Counted from the first letter of the stretch, positions 41,970 to 50,168 are shown. The stretch is 50,169 bases of DNA from an uncultured Lachnospiraceae bacterium (GCA_900317585.1 ONHG01000026.1:1-50169); one strand, 5' to 3'. Numbers and translations: made by a program. Notes: generated from the sequence alone by a model not told the origin.

Positions 41970-43201
41970 TTTTAGAATTAATATTATTTGAATGGCTGAT
42001 ATGTAAGCTGAAGATTGGTGATATCAAGTTAAAAAAATATTTTGCGTTTATGCTCATAATGTTAATGCAGTTAGGTGAAATTATTGTTATCTTTATTCGA
42101 CCGACACAAAGCATATGGTATACCATATTAGCGCTTCCGAGTGCTTTAATTGCTACAGGGATACTATTCAAAGAAACGATGTGGCGTAAATTAGCAGTGT
42201 TTTTGTTTGCATATGGATATATCGATGTAATAGAATATCCGATTAAAATTATAGTTGGCAGCAATAATGAGTTAGTGGTATACATAATTACTATTATTAT
42301 AATTTGTCTTATTGGCAAAATAATAAATCAATTCAAAAAAGTATCGTCCATGATAGCGCGTATTGATCCTATATATTTTATGGCTTCGTCCATGATAGAA
42401 ATAATCAATATGGGAATAATTGTAATGACCGATGATATAATTTTACCTGGTCAGGATAGACTTAAAATTGTAATAAATGTATTAACAATGATTTCATTTG
42501 TTATGTTAGGAATATTTGGAATTGTTTTTTTGTTTTTGGGTGCATATAAGAAGCAGCTTGAGATAGATAATAAGATAAAACAAAACTATCTGATTATTCA
42601 AAAAGAACATTATAGTCAATTGTATTCTCATATGCGAGAAATACGGAAAATAAAACATGATATGAATGCTCATATAAATATATTGTATAATCTGTTAGAT
42701 ACAGAACAATACGATGAAGCTGTTAAGTATATATATGACATCAAAATGCATTATGATATAGGTAAAAAATTGGAATCATATTATGATAACGGAATAATTG
42801 ATGCAATTATCTATTACTTTAATCAAAAAAATCCATTAATTAAGTTTATTTGTATGGGAAATTTTAGCGGCAGGAATGAAATTTCTGATTTAACAATTTG
42901 TACAATACTTTCAAATTGTATTTCAAATGCAGTTGAAGCATGTAATAGATTACAGAAAAAAAAGAAAGAAATTATGATTAATATATCAAATGTGAAAAAT
43001 TATATGGTCATTATGATAGAGAACCCTATTGAATGGGAAGTTGATATATCTAAGTTGGGGAGATATACATCAAAGGATGATAGATTATCACATGGATATG
43101 GGGTAAGTAATATAATAGATGAAGTCAGGTTGTGTGAAGGAAATTATAACTTTTGCTCAGATGATGGAAAGTTTAGTGTAAGTATTGCAATAAAAAAATA
43201 A
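41966..43201 (+). CDS. AgrC-like sensor histidine kinase
   Basis: 411 residues. Residues 1-205 contain six or seven membrane helices without a large extracellular domain, as in peptide-sensing AgrC/ComD kinases. The H-box is IRKIKHDMNAHINIL, the N-box SNCISNAVEACNR, and the G-box SHGYGVSNI, marking a HATPase_c_5/GHKL-type kinase domain. It overlaps the regulator gene by 4 bases. No AgrB-like peptide cyclase is encoded nearby, so the ligand is probably a linear peptide exported by the neighbouring transporter. That is inference. Confidence 0.9.
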   Translation: MILELILFEWLICKLKIGDIKLKKYFAFMLIMLMQLGEIIVIFIRPTQSIWYTILALPSALIATGILFKETMWRKLAVFLFAYGYIDVIEYPIKIIVGSNNELVVYIITIIIICLIGKIINQFKKVSSMIARIDPIYFMASSMIEIINMGIIVMTDDIILPGQDRLKIVINVLTMISFVMLGIFGIVFLFLGAYKKQLEIDNKIKQNYLIIQKEHYSQLYSHMREIRKIKHDMNAHINILYNLLDTEQYDEAVKYIYDIKMHYDIGKKLESYYDNGIIDAIIYYFNQKNPLIKFICMGNFSGRNEISDLTICTILSNCISNAVEACNRLQKKKKEIMINISNVKNYMVIMIENPIEWEVDISKLGRYTSKDDRLSHGYGVSNIIDEVRLCEGNYNFCSDDGKFSVSIAIKK

Positions 43202-43202
43202 A

Positions 43203-43234
43203 TACCATTCGTTACAAAAAAAGTACCGTTCATT
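43203..43234 (+). promoter_or_regulatory. LytTR-type direct repeats
   Basis: TACCATTCGTT (43203-43213) and TACCGTTCATT (43224-43234) match at 9 of 11 positions and are spaced exactly 21 bases, two helical turns. This is the geometry of AgrA, ComE and BlpR sites; BlpR sites also contain ACCATTC. A TAGAAT at 43256-43261 is a suitable -10. Confidence 0.8.
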
Positions 43235-43305
43235 CTTAAGGTGTTGAAAACAAGTTAGAATAAGTGGTACTGTTTTTTATATAAACGAAAGAGAGGCACT
43301 AAAGA

Positions 43306-43368
43306 ATGAATAATACATCAATGAACAGTGACGTATGGCTTATAATAAAAAAACTATTAGGATTATAG
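43306..43368 (+). CDS. 20-codon ORF: candidate peptide pheromone
   Basis: A 20-residue peptide opening MNNTSMNSDV and ending in a hydrophobic, basic WLIIKKLLGL. GAGAGG lies 9 bases before the ATG and a stop (TAA) just upstream excludes a longer form. It is the first ORF behind the LytTR repeats and lies 32 bases before the exporter gene. It has no double-glycine leader, so if exported as a signal it would resemble short leaderless peptides. Alternatively it is a leader peptide that controls translation of the exporter. Confidence 0.5.
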   Translation: MNNTSMNSDVWLIIKKLLGL

Positions 43369-43400
43369 TTATTGAAATCTGGTTGATAAGGGAATAAAGA

Positions 43401-45638
43401 ATGAGATACACTTTCATAAAACAACATGATGCAACAGACTGTGCAGCAGCTTGCATGGGCATGGTCTGTCTGCACTATAAAAAAGAGACAACAATAACAA
43501 AATTACGTGATATGATGGGAACAGACCTGAAAGGAACAAACCTTATAGGATTGTCAAAGTGTGCAGAAGAACTTGGATTTAACTGTCAGGCTGTAAAAGT
43601 AGATAAAGAGGGTTTTGTTAGCAGATATACATTACCGGCTATAGCAAATATCGTGACAAAGGAAGGCTTATCGCATTTTGTAGTGATATTCAGGATCACA
43701 AAAAAGTATGTGATAATAGGTGATCCGGCTAAGGATTTAGAGCGACTGACTATAGACGAGTTTTATAAGAAATTTACAGGAGCCATGCTCCTGCTGAAAC
43801 CAAATAGTGAGTTTGAGCGTGAAAAGATAAAGGGAACGAAGTTATTTGACAGATATATAAAGTTGCTGCTTCCACAGAAGAAGCTGTTTATATATGCGCT
43901 TGTAGCCTCACTTCTGGTTACACTTCTGGGAATTTTATCATCACTTTTTAACAATATAATATATGATGAAATACTTCCGTATCAGCAAAAAGATGTATTA
44001 AAGATGATGCTTGCGGTATTTCTTGGAATATCACTGACATCTACATTTGTAAGTTTTGTGAGACAGTGGATTCTCATGCATCTGTCCATCAAAATTGATA
44101 TACCACTTATGCTGGGGTATTTTGAGCATATATACAAATTACCGATGAAATTTTTTGCGAGCCGTAAGACCGGTGATATTACAACCAGGTTTTCGGATGC
44201 ATTTACCATAAAAGACATATTTACCAGTATAGCATTATCACTGATCATGGACATATCAATGGCTTTGATAACCGGAGTAATACTTTTTCAGATGAACCCG
44301 AAGCTTTTTGCAGTGATCATAATGATGACACTCATAAGTATTGTACTCGTATTTATATTCAAGCAGCCATATAAGAAGATAAACGAAGAACAGATGCAGC
44401 AGTCATCTATACTCAACTCGGAAATAATAGAAGGGCTTCGCGCAGTTGAGACAATAAAGGGAAATGCCAATGAGGATATAGAGCTCGAAAGCATAGAGCG
44501 GGAATACATAAAATCTCTTAGGATAAGTTATAAAGAGGGTATGCTTTCAAATGTGCAGTCAACAATATCGAGTGTTATATCGGGAGTTGGGAATCTGGTG
44601 CTTCTGTATGTAGGAATAATGCAGGTCATAAATAACAACATGACGCTTGGAAGCTTCATGGCATTTAACACACTTGCGGGATACTTTATGGATCCTATAG
44701 GCAATCTGGTAAGCCTTCAGTTATCCATTCAGGAAGCAAATATTTCAATGAAGAGGCTTTCTGAAATCATGGATTATGAGAGAGAACAGAAAAGCGAGAG
44801 ACAGTATCAGGAGATATCAAGTATAGATGGTGATATTAAGCTTGATCATGTCACTTTCAGATACGGAAACAGAAAACCGGCTTTGGATGATGTGAGCTTT
44901 ATTATAGAAAAAGGACAGAAAGTGGCACTTGTGGGGGCAAGCGGAAGCGGAAAATCTACAATAGCCAAGCTACTGCTCAAATATTATGAGCCGGAGGCGG
45001 GGGATATAACTATAGATGGGATGGATATATCAGAATATAAGAATGACGATATACGTCATGCGATATCATATGTGCCACAGAATATAGAGCTTTTTTCAAA
45101 AAGTATTTATGACAATATAAGAGTTACGAGACAGAGTGCAACGCTTGACGAGGTAAAAGAGGCTGCCAAAGCCGCTGATGCCCATGAATTCATAAAGAGA
45201 CTGCCGATGCAGTATTATACTTATCTTGAGGAAGCAGGAAATGGTCTGAGTGGAGGCGAGAAACAGCGAATTGCACTTGCAAGAGCATTTCTAAAGGAAA
45301 ATCAGTTTTATATCATGGATGAATCCACAAGTAATCTGGATTTTGCAACGGAAAATATAATCTTCGATATGATATACAATAAATTCAGAAAAAAGACCAT
45401 GCTTATTATTGCGCACAGGCTTGCAACAGTAAAAAACTGTGACAAGATAATAGTCATGGATAAAGGGAAAATTGTAGAACAGGGAACACATCAGCAGTTG
45501 CTTGAGAGGAAAGGACTGTATTACAGATTGTGGGAAATGCAGCAGGGAAATTTTGTTATCAAAGAAGATTCAGATAAGGATGAACAGTTTGCTGAGAACT
45601 TTGAGAATGATGATGAGGGTGTAATGAGCTACACCTAG
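43401..45638 (+). CDS. Peptidase-containing ABC transporter (PCAT, C39 family)
   Basis: 745 residues combining three functions. Residues 1-130 are a C39 peptidase (QHDATDCAAACMG with nucleophile C14; SHFVVI with H92; IGDPAK with D108), which cuts double-glycine leaders. Residues 150-450 form the six-helix ABC membrane domain. Residues 480-720 are the ATPase (GASGSGKST Walker A, SYVPQNIELF Q-loop, LSGGEKQRIALARA signature, YIMDEST Walker B, IIAHR H-loop). It should process and export the two GG-leader precursors encoded downstream, together with the HlyD-type adaptor at 46928. An acidic C-terminal tail of 25 residues is present. Confidence 0.95.
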   Translation: MRYTFIKQHDATDCAAACMGMVCLHYKKETTITKLRDMMGTDLKGTNLIGLSKCAEELGFNCQAVKVDKEGFVSRYTLPAIANIVTKEGLSHFVVIFRITKKYVIIGDPAKDLERLTIDEFYKKFTGAMLLLKPNSEFEREKIKGTKLFDRYIKLLLPQKKLFIYALVASLLVTLLGILSSLFNNIIYDEILPYQQKDVLKMMLAVFLGISLTSTFVSFVRQWILMHLSIKIDIPLMLGYFEHIYKLPMKFFASRKTGDITTRFSDAFTIKDIFTSIALSLIMDISMALITGVILFQMNPKLFAVIIMMTLISIVLVFIFKQPYKKINEEQMQQSSILNSEIIEGLRAVETIKGNANEDIELESIEREYIKSLRISYKEGMLSNVQSTISSVISGVGNLVLLYVGIMQVINNNMTLGSFMAFNTLAGYFMDPIGNLVSLQLSIQEANISMKRLSEIMDYEREQKSERQYQEISSIDGDIKLDHVTFRYGNRKPALDDVSFIIEKGQKVALVGASGSGKSTIAKLLLKYYEPEAGDITIDGMDISEYKNDDIRHAISYVPQNIELFSKSIYDNIRVTRQSATLDEVKEAAKAADAHEFIKRLPMQYYTYLEEAGNGLSGGEKQRIALARAFLKENQFYIMDESTSNLDFATENIIFDMIYNKFRKKTMLIIAHRLATVKNCDKIIVMDKGKIVEQGTHQQLLERKGLYYRLWEMQQGNFVIKEDSDKDEQFAENFENDDEGVMSYT

Positions 45639-45652
45639 ATGATTAATTTTTG

Positions 45653-45671
45653 TATGTAAAAGCTTTACATA
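45653..45671. promoter_or_regulatory. Inverted repeat before precursor 1
   Basis: TATGTAAA-AGC-TTTACATA, 66 bases before the precursor start. A matching TATGTAA/TTACATA repeat precedes precursor 2 at 49377-49397, and the bases that follow are also alike. Operator or RNA element not resolved. Confidence 0.5.
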
Positions 45672-45736
45672 GAGTCAGGACTGTCTGCAGACGGGAATGG
45701 CAAAAATAAAACAAAGAGAAAAGGAGGTACACATAT

Positions 45737-46108
45737 ATGGATATGTGTTACGATGGAGCACTGGTGCTCCCTAGCAGTTATGCTGTTATGGAAGAAGAGG
45801 ACATGATGTATTTAGAGGGAGGAAATTGGAGCGTAAAAACTCTCTGGTATAATATTGTTGGGGCAGCCGGACAATATGGTGTGTTTAAAAGTATTTGTAA
45901 AAGAGTTTCAGTTAAAGGAAAAACGGTATGGGCATGGGCATGCTCTGCAGTTAGCTGGGCAAAAGATAAGGCAATAGGATATCTGGGTGCTTTTTGTGCG
46001 AAAATAGGAGTTGAAATGGCAACTGTTTCGAGATTGATTGGAGTAATTGTTGGCGTATCGACAGCGTTTGCAATAGGATATTTAGGAACACATAAAGTGT
46101 TTTACTAG
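45737..46108 (+). CDS. Double-glycine-leader peptide precursor 1
   Basis: 123 residues. Residues 1-29 form the leader CYDGALVLPSSYAVMEEEDM, ending LEGG, a PCAT cleavage signal; cleavage would release a 94-residue product beginning NWSVKTLW. The product is hydrophobic, Gly/Ala/Val-rich, cationic, with several GxxxG-like helix motifs (VGAAGQYG, IGYLGAF, IGVIVGV), in keeping with a membrane-active bacteriocin. Three cysteines are present. A strong AAAGGAGG ribosome site precedes it. The leader is almost identical to that of precursor 2 at 49467. I know no named family for the core. Confidence 0.85.
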   Translation: MDMCYDGALVLPSSYAVMEEEDMMYLEGGNWSVKTLWYNIVGAAGQYGVFKSICKRVSVKGKTVWAWACSAVSWAKDKAIGYLGAFCAKIGVEMATVSRLIGVIVGVSTAFAIGYLGTHKVFY

Positions 46109-46168
46109 ATGATATGTGTAGCTTTTTATACTCAAATGTATGGAGAGCTACACATTTTGGAGGATAAG

Positions 46169-46438
46169 ATGATTCAATATTTAGGTGAGCATAAACTTTT
46201 TAATGAAAAATACATTATATTTATTTTATTTTGTATATTCATAATTGAATTTAAAAGTTACTTTTCTCATAAAAATAAAGAAAAAGGGTATACATTGGTG
46301 ATTTCGTTAATGTACTTAGGGGAGGCAATATTATTTTTAATGCCTTATGAGAATTATATTGTTGATATTATGTGTACATTATTTGGAATAGTGTTAATTT
46401 TAAGCTTAATCTTGAGATACAAAAGTAGAAAAGGATAG
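46169..46438 (+). CDS. Small membrane protein, possible immunity protein
   Basis: 89 residues with three predicted helices (IIFILFCIFIIEF, LVISLMYLGEAILFLM, IVDIMCTLFGIVLILSLIL) and a basic tail. I start at 46169 because TTTTGGAGGATAAG directly precedes that ATG, whereas 46109 only touches the precursor stop. Such short membrane proteins next to bacteriocin precursors often confer self-immunity. That is inference from size, topology and position; I see no family match. Confidence 0.6.
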   Translation: MIQYLGEHKLFNEKYIIFILFCIFIIEFKSYFSHKNKEKGYTLVISLMYLGEAILFLMPYENYIVDIMCTLFGIVLILSLILRYKSRKG

Positions 46439-46440
46439 AA

Positions 46441-46920
46441 ATGAGTAGTATAAAAATATATGAAAATAAAACGTTTAAATTAAATAATGTATTAAAATAT
46501 GAGTTTCATTCTGCAGATGAGAATAATGAAAAGGATATTGACCTGGAAATACAAAAAATGAATGTATATATACAAACGCATGGTTATAAACAGATTGGAC
46601 CTTTAATTCAATATTCGGATATATGTGTGTATGATGGAGATAAAATTGATGTACATATGATATTTATGCTCCAGGCGAACAGCTTTATCCACAACGTAGA
46701 GCAGCCATATAGGATGGAGTCTCTGTTGCGTGTAAAAAACTGTCTGTATGCCAGATATAACGGACCGGAGGACAAGCTGAAGTTCGCTTACGATAAGCTT
46801 GGGGTGTATGCATTTGAGAATGATATTGAGCTGGATGGCTGCAATTATACGATCTACGTAGACAGAAACGAAGAAGAAGAGACAATGGTTGCAGATGTAT
46901 TCATGCCTGTAAAGGAATAA
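46441..46920 (+). CDS. GyrI-like/effector-binding domain protein
   Basis: 159 residues without a membrane segment. GPLIQYSDI, a second half VKNCLYARYNGPEDKLKFAYDKL (split at GPED) and the end YTIYVDRNEEEETMVADVFMPV follow the pattern of the GyrI-like, AraC-effector-binding fold. No DNA-binding domain is attached. Two bases after the membrane protein gene and seven before the HlyD-type gene, it is part of the operon. It might bind a peptide or other small ligand or protect the producer; unproven. Confidence 0.65.
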   Translation: MSSIKIYENKTFKLNNVLKYEFHSADENNEKDIDLEIQKMNVYIQTHGYKQIGPLIQYSDICVYDGDKIDVHMIFMLQANSFIHNVEQPYRMESLLRVKNCLYARYNGPEDKLKFAYDKLGVYAFENDIELDGCNYTIYVDRNEEEETMVADVFMPVKE

Positions 46921-46927
46921 AAGCGTT

Positions 46928-48058
46928 ATGAGCAGAAGAGTTAAGAGTTTAGATGAAATAAGGGAATCGAGAATACTGTTTGATAAGAATCCACCGGCAT
47001 TCGGCTATATACTTATAACAGTTGTAGCTGTTTTTCTTATTGTGGCAGTAGTATGGAGTATAAAAACACCGAAGGTGTATACCATACAGGCACAGGGTAC
47101 TGTGACGAATGATGAGTCAAATTATGTCATGTGCAGCTATACGGGAGAGATTCTTGACAGCAACATGGAAGAGGGCGCACTTGTGGAAGCCGGGGATGTG
47201 CTTTTTACAATTAAAAGCACTGATTATGATCTGCAGCAGACACAGCTTGAAGACAACAGAAAATCATATGAAGAACAGATATCACAGTATAGTCTTCTTA
47301 TAAAATCAATAAAAGACGATACCAATTATTTTGACGAGACAAAAGCGGATGACGGTCTGTACTGGAGTCTTTTTGAAACCTACAAATCACAGGTGGAACA
47401 GAATAAGGTTGATGTGTCAACGTATCAGGCATATGGATATACTGATGAGCAGATACAGGCACAGCTTGAAACAAATCAGGGGAAAATAGACGAAGTATAT
47501 TATTCTGCAATACAGTCGGCAGAAGCCAAGATCGCAGAGGCGGACCAGCAGATTAAATCAATTGATGCGCAGCTTGCGGCAGTATCGGGAGGACAGGATT
47601 CCTATGAAGTAAAGGCAACAGCATCAGGCGTGCTTCATATGCTGGGCAATTATAAGAGCGGAATGGTTGTACAGACAACGACAACTGTGGCAACGATCAC
47701 ACCGGAAAATTCGCAGAGATATCTCGAAGCATATGTTTCCACATCTGATATGGCGAGAATGCATGAGGGAGACAGAGTGCAGGTGGTTATGGACGGTCTG
47801 TCACAGAATGTCTATGGGACGATAAGCGGAAGCGTATCACGGATAGACAGCAATGTCACTACACAGGAAGGGCAGGATGGAGCGACAAGCCGGGCGTTTA
47901 AAGTGATGATAGTGCTAGACCAGGATTATGTGCTGAGCCGTGAGGGAGACAAGGTAGACGTGACTAACGGTATGACGGCGGCTGCAAGGATACAGTATGA
48001 TAAAGTCACATATTTTAACTATGTGCTTGAGAAACTCGGAATAAAAACCGGAAAATGA
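46928..48058 (+). CDS. HlyD-type periplasmic adaptor (bacteriocin secretion accessory)
   Basis: 376 residues. One N-terminal helix (residues 28-46) anchors it. A lipoyl-like half follows (MCSYTGEILDSNMEEGALVEAGDVLF split by its turn), then a coiled coil of about 110 residues rich in Gln/Glu (around 80-210) and the returning half-motif (VKATASGVLHMLGNYKSG) with a beta-barrel end. It would link the PCAT to the exterior, as MesE/ComB proteins do in class II bacteriocin export. ATGA overlaps the next gene. Confidence 0.88.
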   Translation: MSRRVKSLDEIRESRILFDKNPPAFGYILITVVAVFLIVAVVWSIKTPKVYTIQAQGTVTNDESNYVMCSYTGEILDSNMEEGALVEAGDVLFTIKSTDYDLQQTQLEDNRKSYEEQISQYSLLIKSIKDDTNYFDETKADDGLYWSLFETYKSQVEQNKVDVSTYQAYGYTDEQIQAQLETNQGKIDEVYYSAIQSAEAKIAEADQQIKSIDAQLAAVSGGQDSYEVKATASGVLHMLGNYKSGMVVQTTTTVATITPENSQRYLEAYVSTSDMARMHEGDRVQVVMDGLSQNVYGTISGSVSRIDSNVTTQEGQDGATSRAFKVMIVLDQDYVLSREGDKVDVTNGMTAAARIQYDKVTYFNYVLEKLGIKTGK

Positions 48059-49371
48059 CATGGGATAAGGTTATGGAGTTGAGAAATAGAATCAGAATAT
48101 TTGCTGTTATATTTATACTGGCTTTGGGTATGGAGTACTTACCAATGGCGGTATATGCTGCAGAAGTGACAGCGGAAGAAAGCGATATGGCAAATGATGC
48201 AGAACCGGATATGGATGAGACCCCGGAAACGGACAATGCATCAGAAACGGACAATGCATCAGAAACGGACAATGCATCAGAAACGGACAAGGAAGACAAA
48301 ACAGACGTAAAGGATATGGAACAGAATATACCGGTAACGGATATCGAGATATCAGATCATGAGGAGAAAGTGGAAGTAGGAAAGACAATAAACCTTACAG
48401 CCACGGCACTTCCGGCGAATGCCACGGAAAGCACGATAACCTTCCGTTCATCTGATATAAATATAGCAACTGTGACTTCCGGAGGTGAAGTAAAGGGTAT
48501 CTCAAAAGGATATGTTACCATATATGTATCTGCCGGAAGTATAATAAAAGAGGTAAATCTGACAGTAAAAGTAAAAACCACCGGAATAAATATAAATAAA
48601 GAATATCTCGTAATGAAGCCGGGAACGACATTTAAACTGAGCGTATCTGTGTTTCCGGCAGAGGCAGAGCAGGCGGTTTCATACAAATCAACCAACACAT
48701 CAGTTGCAGCAGTATCGGGCAGTGGTGTGGTAACGGCAAAACAGACAGGTTCAGCTACAATAATAGTTTCAAATGGGGATTTGTCGGGCGCTGTTTCGGT
48801 AATCGTAAACAGAGATATGGAAAGTTCTGTGGCTGAACCTGAGGCAGCAGATAGTACAGAAGCAGAAAATACAAGTGAACAGACATTTGATGAAAATACG
48901 GATGTATCCGAAACACCTGTAATAAGTGAGCAGATGCTATATGAACTGTACAAAGCAGGCAGATCAATGAAAGTGACCGGAGACGGCTACAGCATCATAA
49001 TAGACGGAAAGAAGATAGTAAATTATAAAAATGAACTTAATACGGATATAGAACTCGAAAGGGCAGGAGACTGCATAAAATTCAATCTAAACGATGGAGA
49101 GTATCTGTGCGGAGAAGTGACACTGCACATAGATGATGTAAAAGGGAAATATCTGTATCTATATAATAACGTAAAGCATAAATACGAACTTGTGAGTACA
49201 GAGGACATGAGCGGGCTTAATTTAAGCACACCAGGAAAGTATATGATCACGGCAAAGCCCATCAGAGAGGGAGGCACAGCGGTCAGATATATACTGATTG
49301 CAGGTGGAATCGGCATAATTGCAGGAATAGCTGTGTATGTGGCGGTAAAGAGAAGATACTGGTTCTGGTAA
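48055..49371 (+). CDS. Surface protein with two Ig-like (BIG_2) domains
   Basis: 438 residues. A signal peptide covers about residues 11-35, cleaved near VYAAEV. Residues 50-85 are acidic with a threefold NASETD repeat. Two bacterial Ig-like domains follow (about 95-175, VTDIEIS...KVEVGKTINLTATALP; and 175-255, LVMKPGTTFKLSVSVFP), then an acidic linker and a beta-rich region. A C-terminal helix (YILIAGGIGIIAGIAVYVAV) with a basic end anchors it. An alternative ATG exists at 48073. An Ig-like surface protein inside a peptide export operon is unusual; it may act as a receptor, a scaffold or an immunity factor. Confidence 0.82.
   Translation: MTWDKVMELRNRIRIFAVIFILALGMEYLPMAVYAAEVTAEESDMANDAEPDMDETPETDNASETDNASETDNASETDKEDKTDVKDMEQNIPVTDIEISDHEEKVEVGKTINLTATALPANATESTITFRSSDINIATVTSGGEVKGISKGYVTIYVSAGSIIKEVNLTVKVKTTGININKEYLVMKPGTTFKLSVSVFPAEAEQAVSYKSTNTSVAAVSGSGVVTAKQTGSATIIVSNGDLSGAVSVIVNRDMESSVAEPEAADSTEAENTSEQTFDENTDVSETPVISEQMLYELYKAGRSMKVTGDGYSIIIDGKKIVNYKNELNTDIELERAGDCIKFNLNDGEYLCGEVTLHIDDVKGKYLYLYNNVKHKYELVSTEDMSGLNLSTPGKYMITAKPIREGGTAVRYILIAGGIGIIAGIAVYVAVKRRYWFW
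48226..48289 (+). repeat. 18-base tandem repeat, about 3.5 copies
   Basis: GAAACGGACAATGCATCA repeated at 48226, 48244 and 48262, with a partial fourth. It encodes ETDNAS units in the acidic stalk. Copy number may vary between strains. Confidence 0.85.
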
Positions 49372-49376
49372 AGGTG

Positions 49377-49397
49377 TATGTAATCATGATTTACATA
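49377..49397. promoter_or_regulatory. Inverted repeat before precursor 2
   Basis: TATGTAA-TCATGAT-TTACATA, 70 bases before precursor 2. It and the following ATARAGTCA stretch mirror the segment before precursor 1. Confidence 0.5.
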
Positions 49398-49466
49398 AAG
49401 TCATGCCCGGTTGCAAACAGACATGGCAGAAAAATAATGTTTAGAAGAGAACAGGAGGAAAACAAA

Positions 49467-49679
49467 ATGGAATTATGTTACGATGGAGCATTGGTGCTCC
49501 CAAGCAGTTATGCTGTAATGGATGAAGAGGAAATGTGCTATACGGAAGGAGGGTGGAGTGGACGTCAAGTACTTAAGAATATATGTGGAATTCTTGCAGT
49601 ATTTTCATTAGGTTATGCAGGGGCTGCATTTAGACATTTTGTTGAAAAAATAAGGGATTATCATATGGAAGAATGTTGA
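49467..49679 (+). CDS. Double-glycine-leader precursor 2 (probably frameshifted)
   Basis: 70 residues. The leader CYDGALVLPSSYAVMDEEEM ends TEGG and is nearly identical to that of precursor 1, in DNA as well as protein. The 41-residue remainder begins WSGRQVLKNICG and includes SLGYAGAAFRHFVEKI, comparable to IGYLGAFCAKI in precursor 1. Start at 49467 follows AACAGGAGGAAAAC. After an A6 run at 49645-49650 the reading frame that continues the homology is the -1 frame, so the last residues (RDYHMEEC) may be out of frame. If intact, it is a short second bacteriocin-like peptide. Confidence 0.75.
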   Translation: MELCYDGALVLPSSYAVMDEEEMCYTEGGWSGRQVLKNICGILAVFSLGYAGAAFRHFVEKIRDYHMEEC

Positions 49680-49798
49680 GTAAAGCAGGTGGAACTTTAT
49701 TGAGATTTATCAAAGCGGTTCCATGGCAGGTAAAGGTGACTATAGGAGTATGCACAGCAGCAACTCTGTATGCATTAGGATCATACGATTTATTTTAA
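49673..49798 (+). CDS. 41-codon ORF overlapping precursor 2
   Basis: Starts with an ATG seven bases before the end of precursor 2 (ATGTTGA) and encodes MLSKAGGTLLRF, then a hydrophobic VTIGVCTAATLYALGSYDLF. This tail resembles the end of precursor 1 (VIVGVSTAFAIGYLG). Its frame is open back to the A6 run at 49645, so it can be read either as the shifted C-terminal part of precursor 2 or as a coupled second peptide. No separate ribosome site is visible. Confidence 0.55.
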   Translation: MLSKAGGTLLRFIKAVPWQVKVTIGVCTAATLYALGSYDLF

Positions 49799-49824
49799 AA
49801 TAAAGTGCTATATTTGTGTGTTAA

Positions 49825-50007
49825 CCAGTAGAATAGTTCTTTGTCATTCTGGTGGCGCTTATGCCAAATTGTTAAGTAGTTATTCTCCCCGCAAGGGGAA
49901 CAATATAGAAGCCGGAGTCTCCTCACGTGGGAGGCTCGAACCGAGTGTTTAACTGATTTTATTAAACATTATGATTATTAACAATACTTCGGTGAATTTT
50001 AATGTTT
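49825..50007 (+). ncRNA. Hairpin-rich region, candidate structured RNA
   Basis: No gene is visible from 49799 to the window end. Successive hairpins occur: CCAGTAGAAT/ATTCTGGTGG (49825-49855), TCCCC-GCAA-GGGGA with a GNRA tetraloop (49886-49899), GAGTCTCC/GGAGGCTC (49915-49937), and AAACATTA/TAATGTTT (49964-50007) enclosing AC-UUCG-GU. Stable tetraloops in series point to RNA. The class is not recognised. Further stems lie to 50169 (CCGGGA/TCCCGG; GAGGGC/GCCCTC), so the element may continue beyond the window. Confidence 0.5.
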
Positions 50008-50018
50008 AGGAGCCGCAT

Positions 50019-50168
50019 CTAAACCAAAACAAGAAGTAAACAACCCAAAATAACCGGGACAAGGAGGAACCTCCCGGGAACGCTGAAGCGCATACCGCGG
50101 GCCATCAAAAATGCGAGGGCAGCCCCTATCTTGGAGCCGCCCTCTCTTTCGAGTCTGATCCTCTCATC
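50019..50168 (-). other. Possible partial reading frame entering from the right
   Basis: On the minus strand about 49 codons are open to the window edge, ending in a hydrophobic run (FLLVPVILGCLLLVLV). GC content is well above the neighbouring operon. It may be the C-terminus of a membrane protein on a transferred segment, or simply the complement of a structured RNA; the evidence does not decide. Confidence 0.25.

Noticed and set aside
43306-43368. AgrD-type cyclic peptide precursor
   Set aside because: No AgrB gene, no central Cys/Ser followed by an acidic tail; kept only as a general pheromone candidate.
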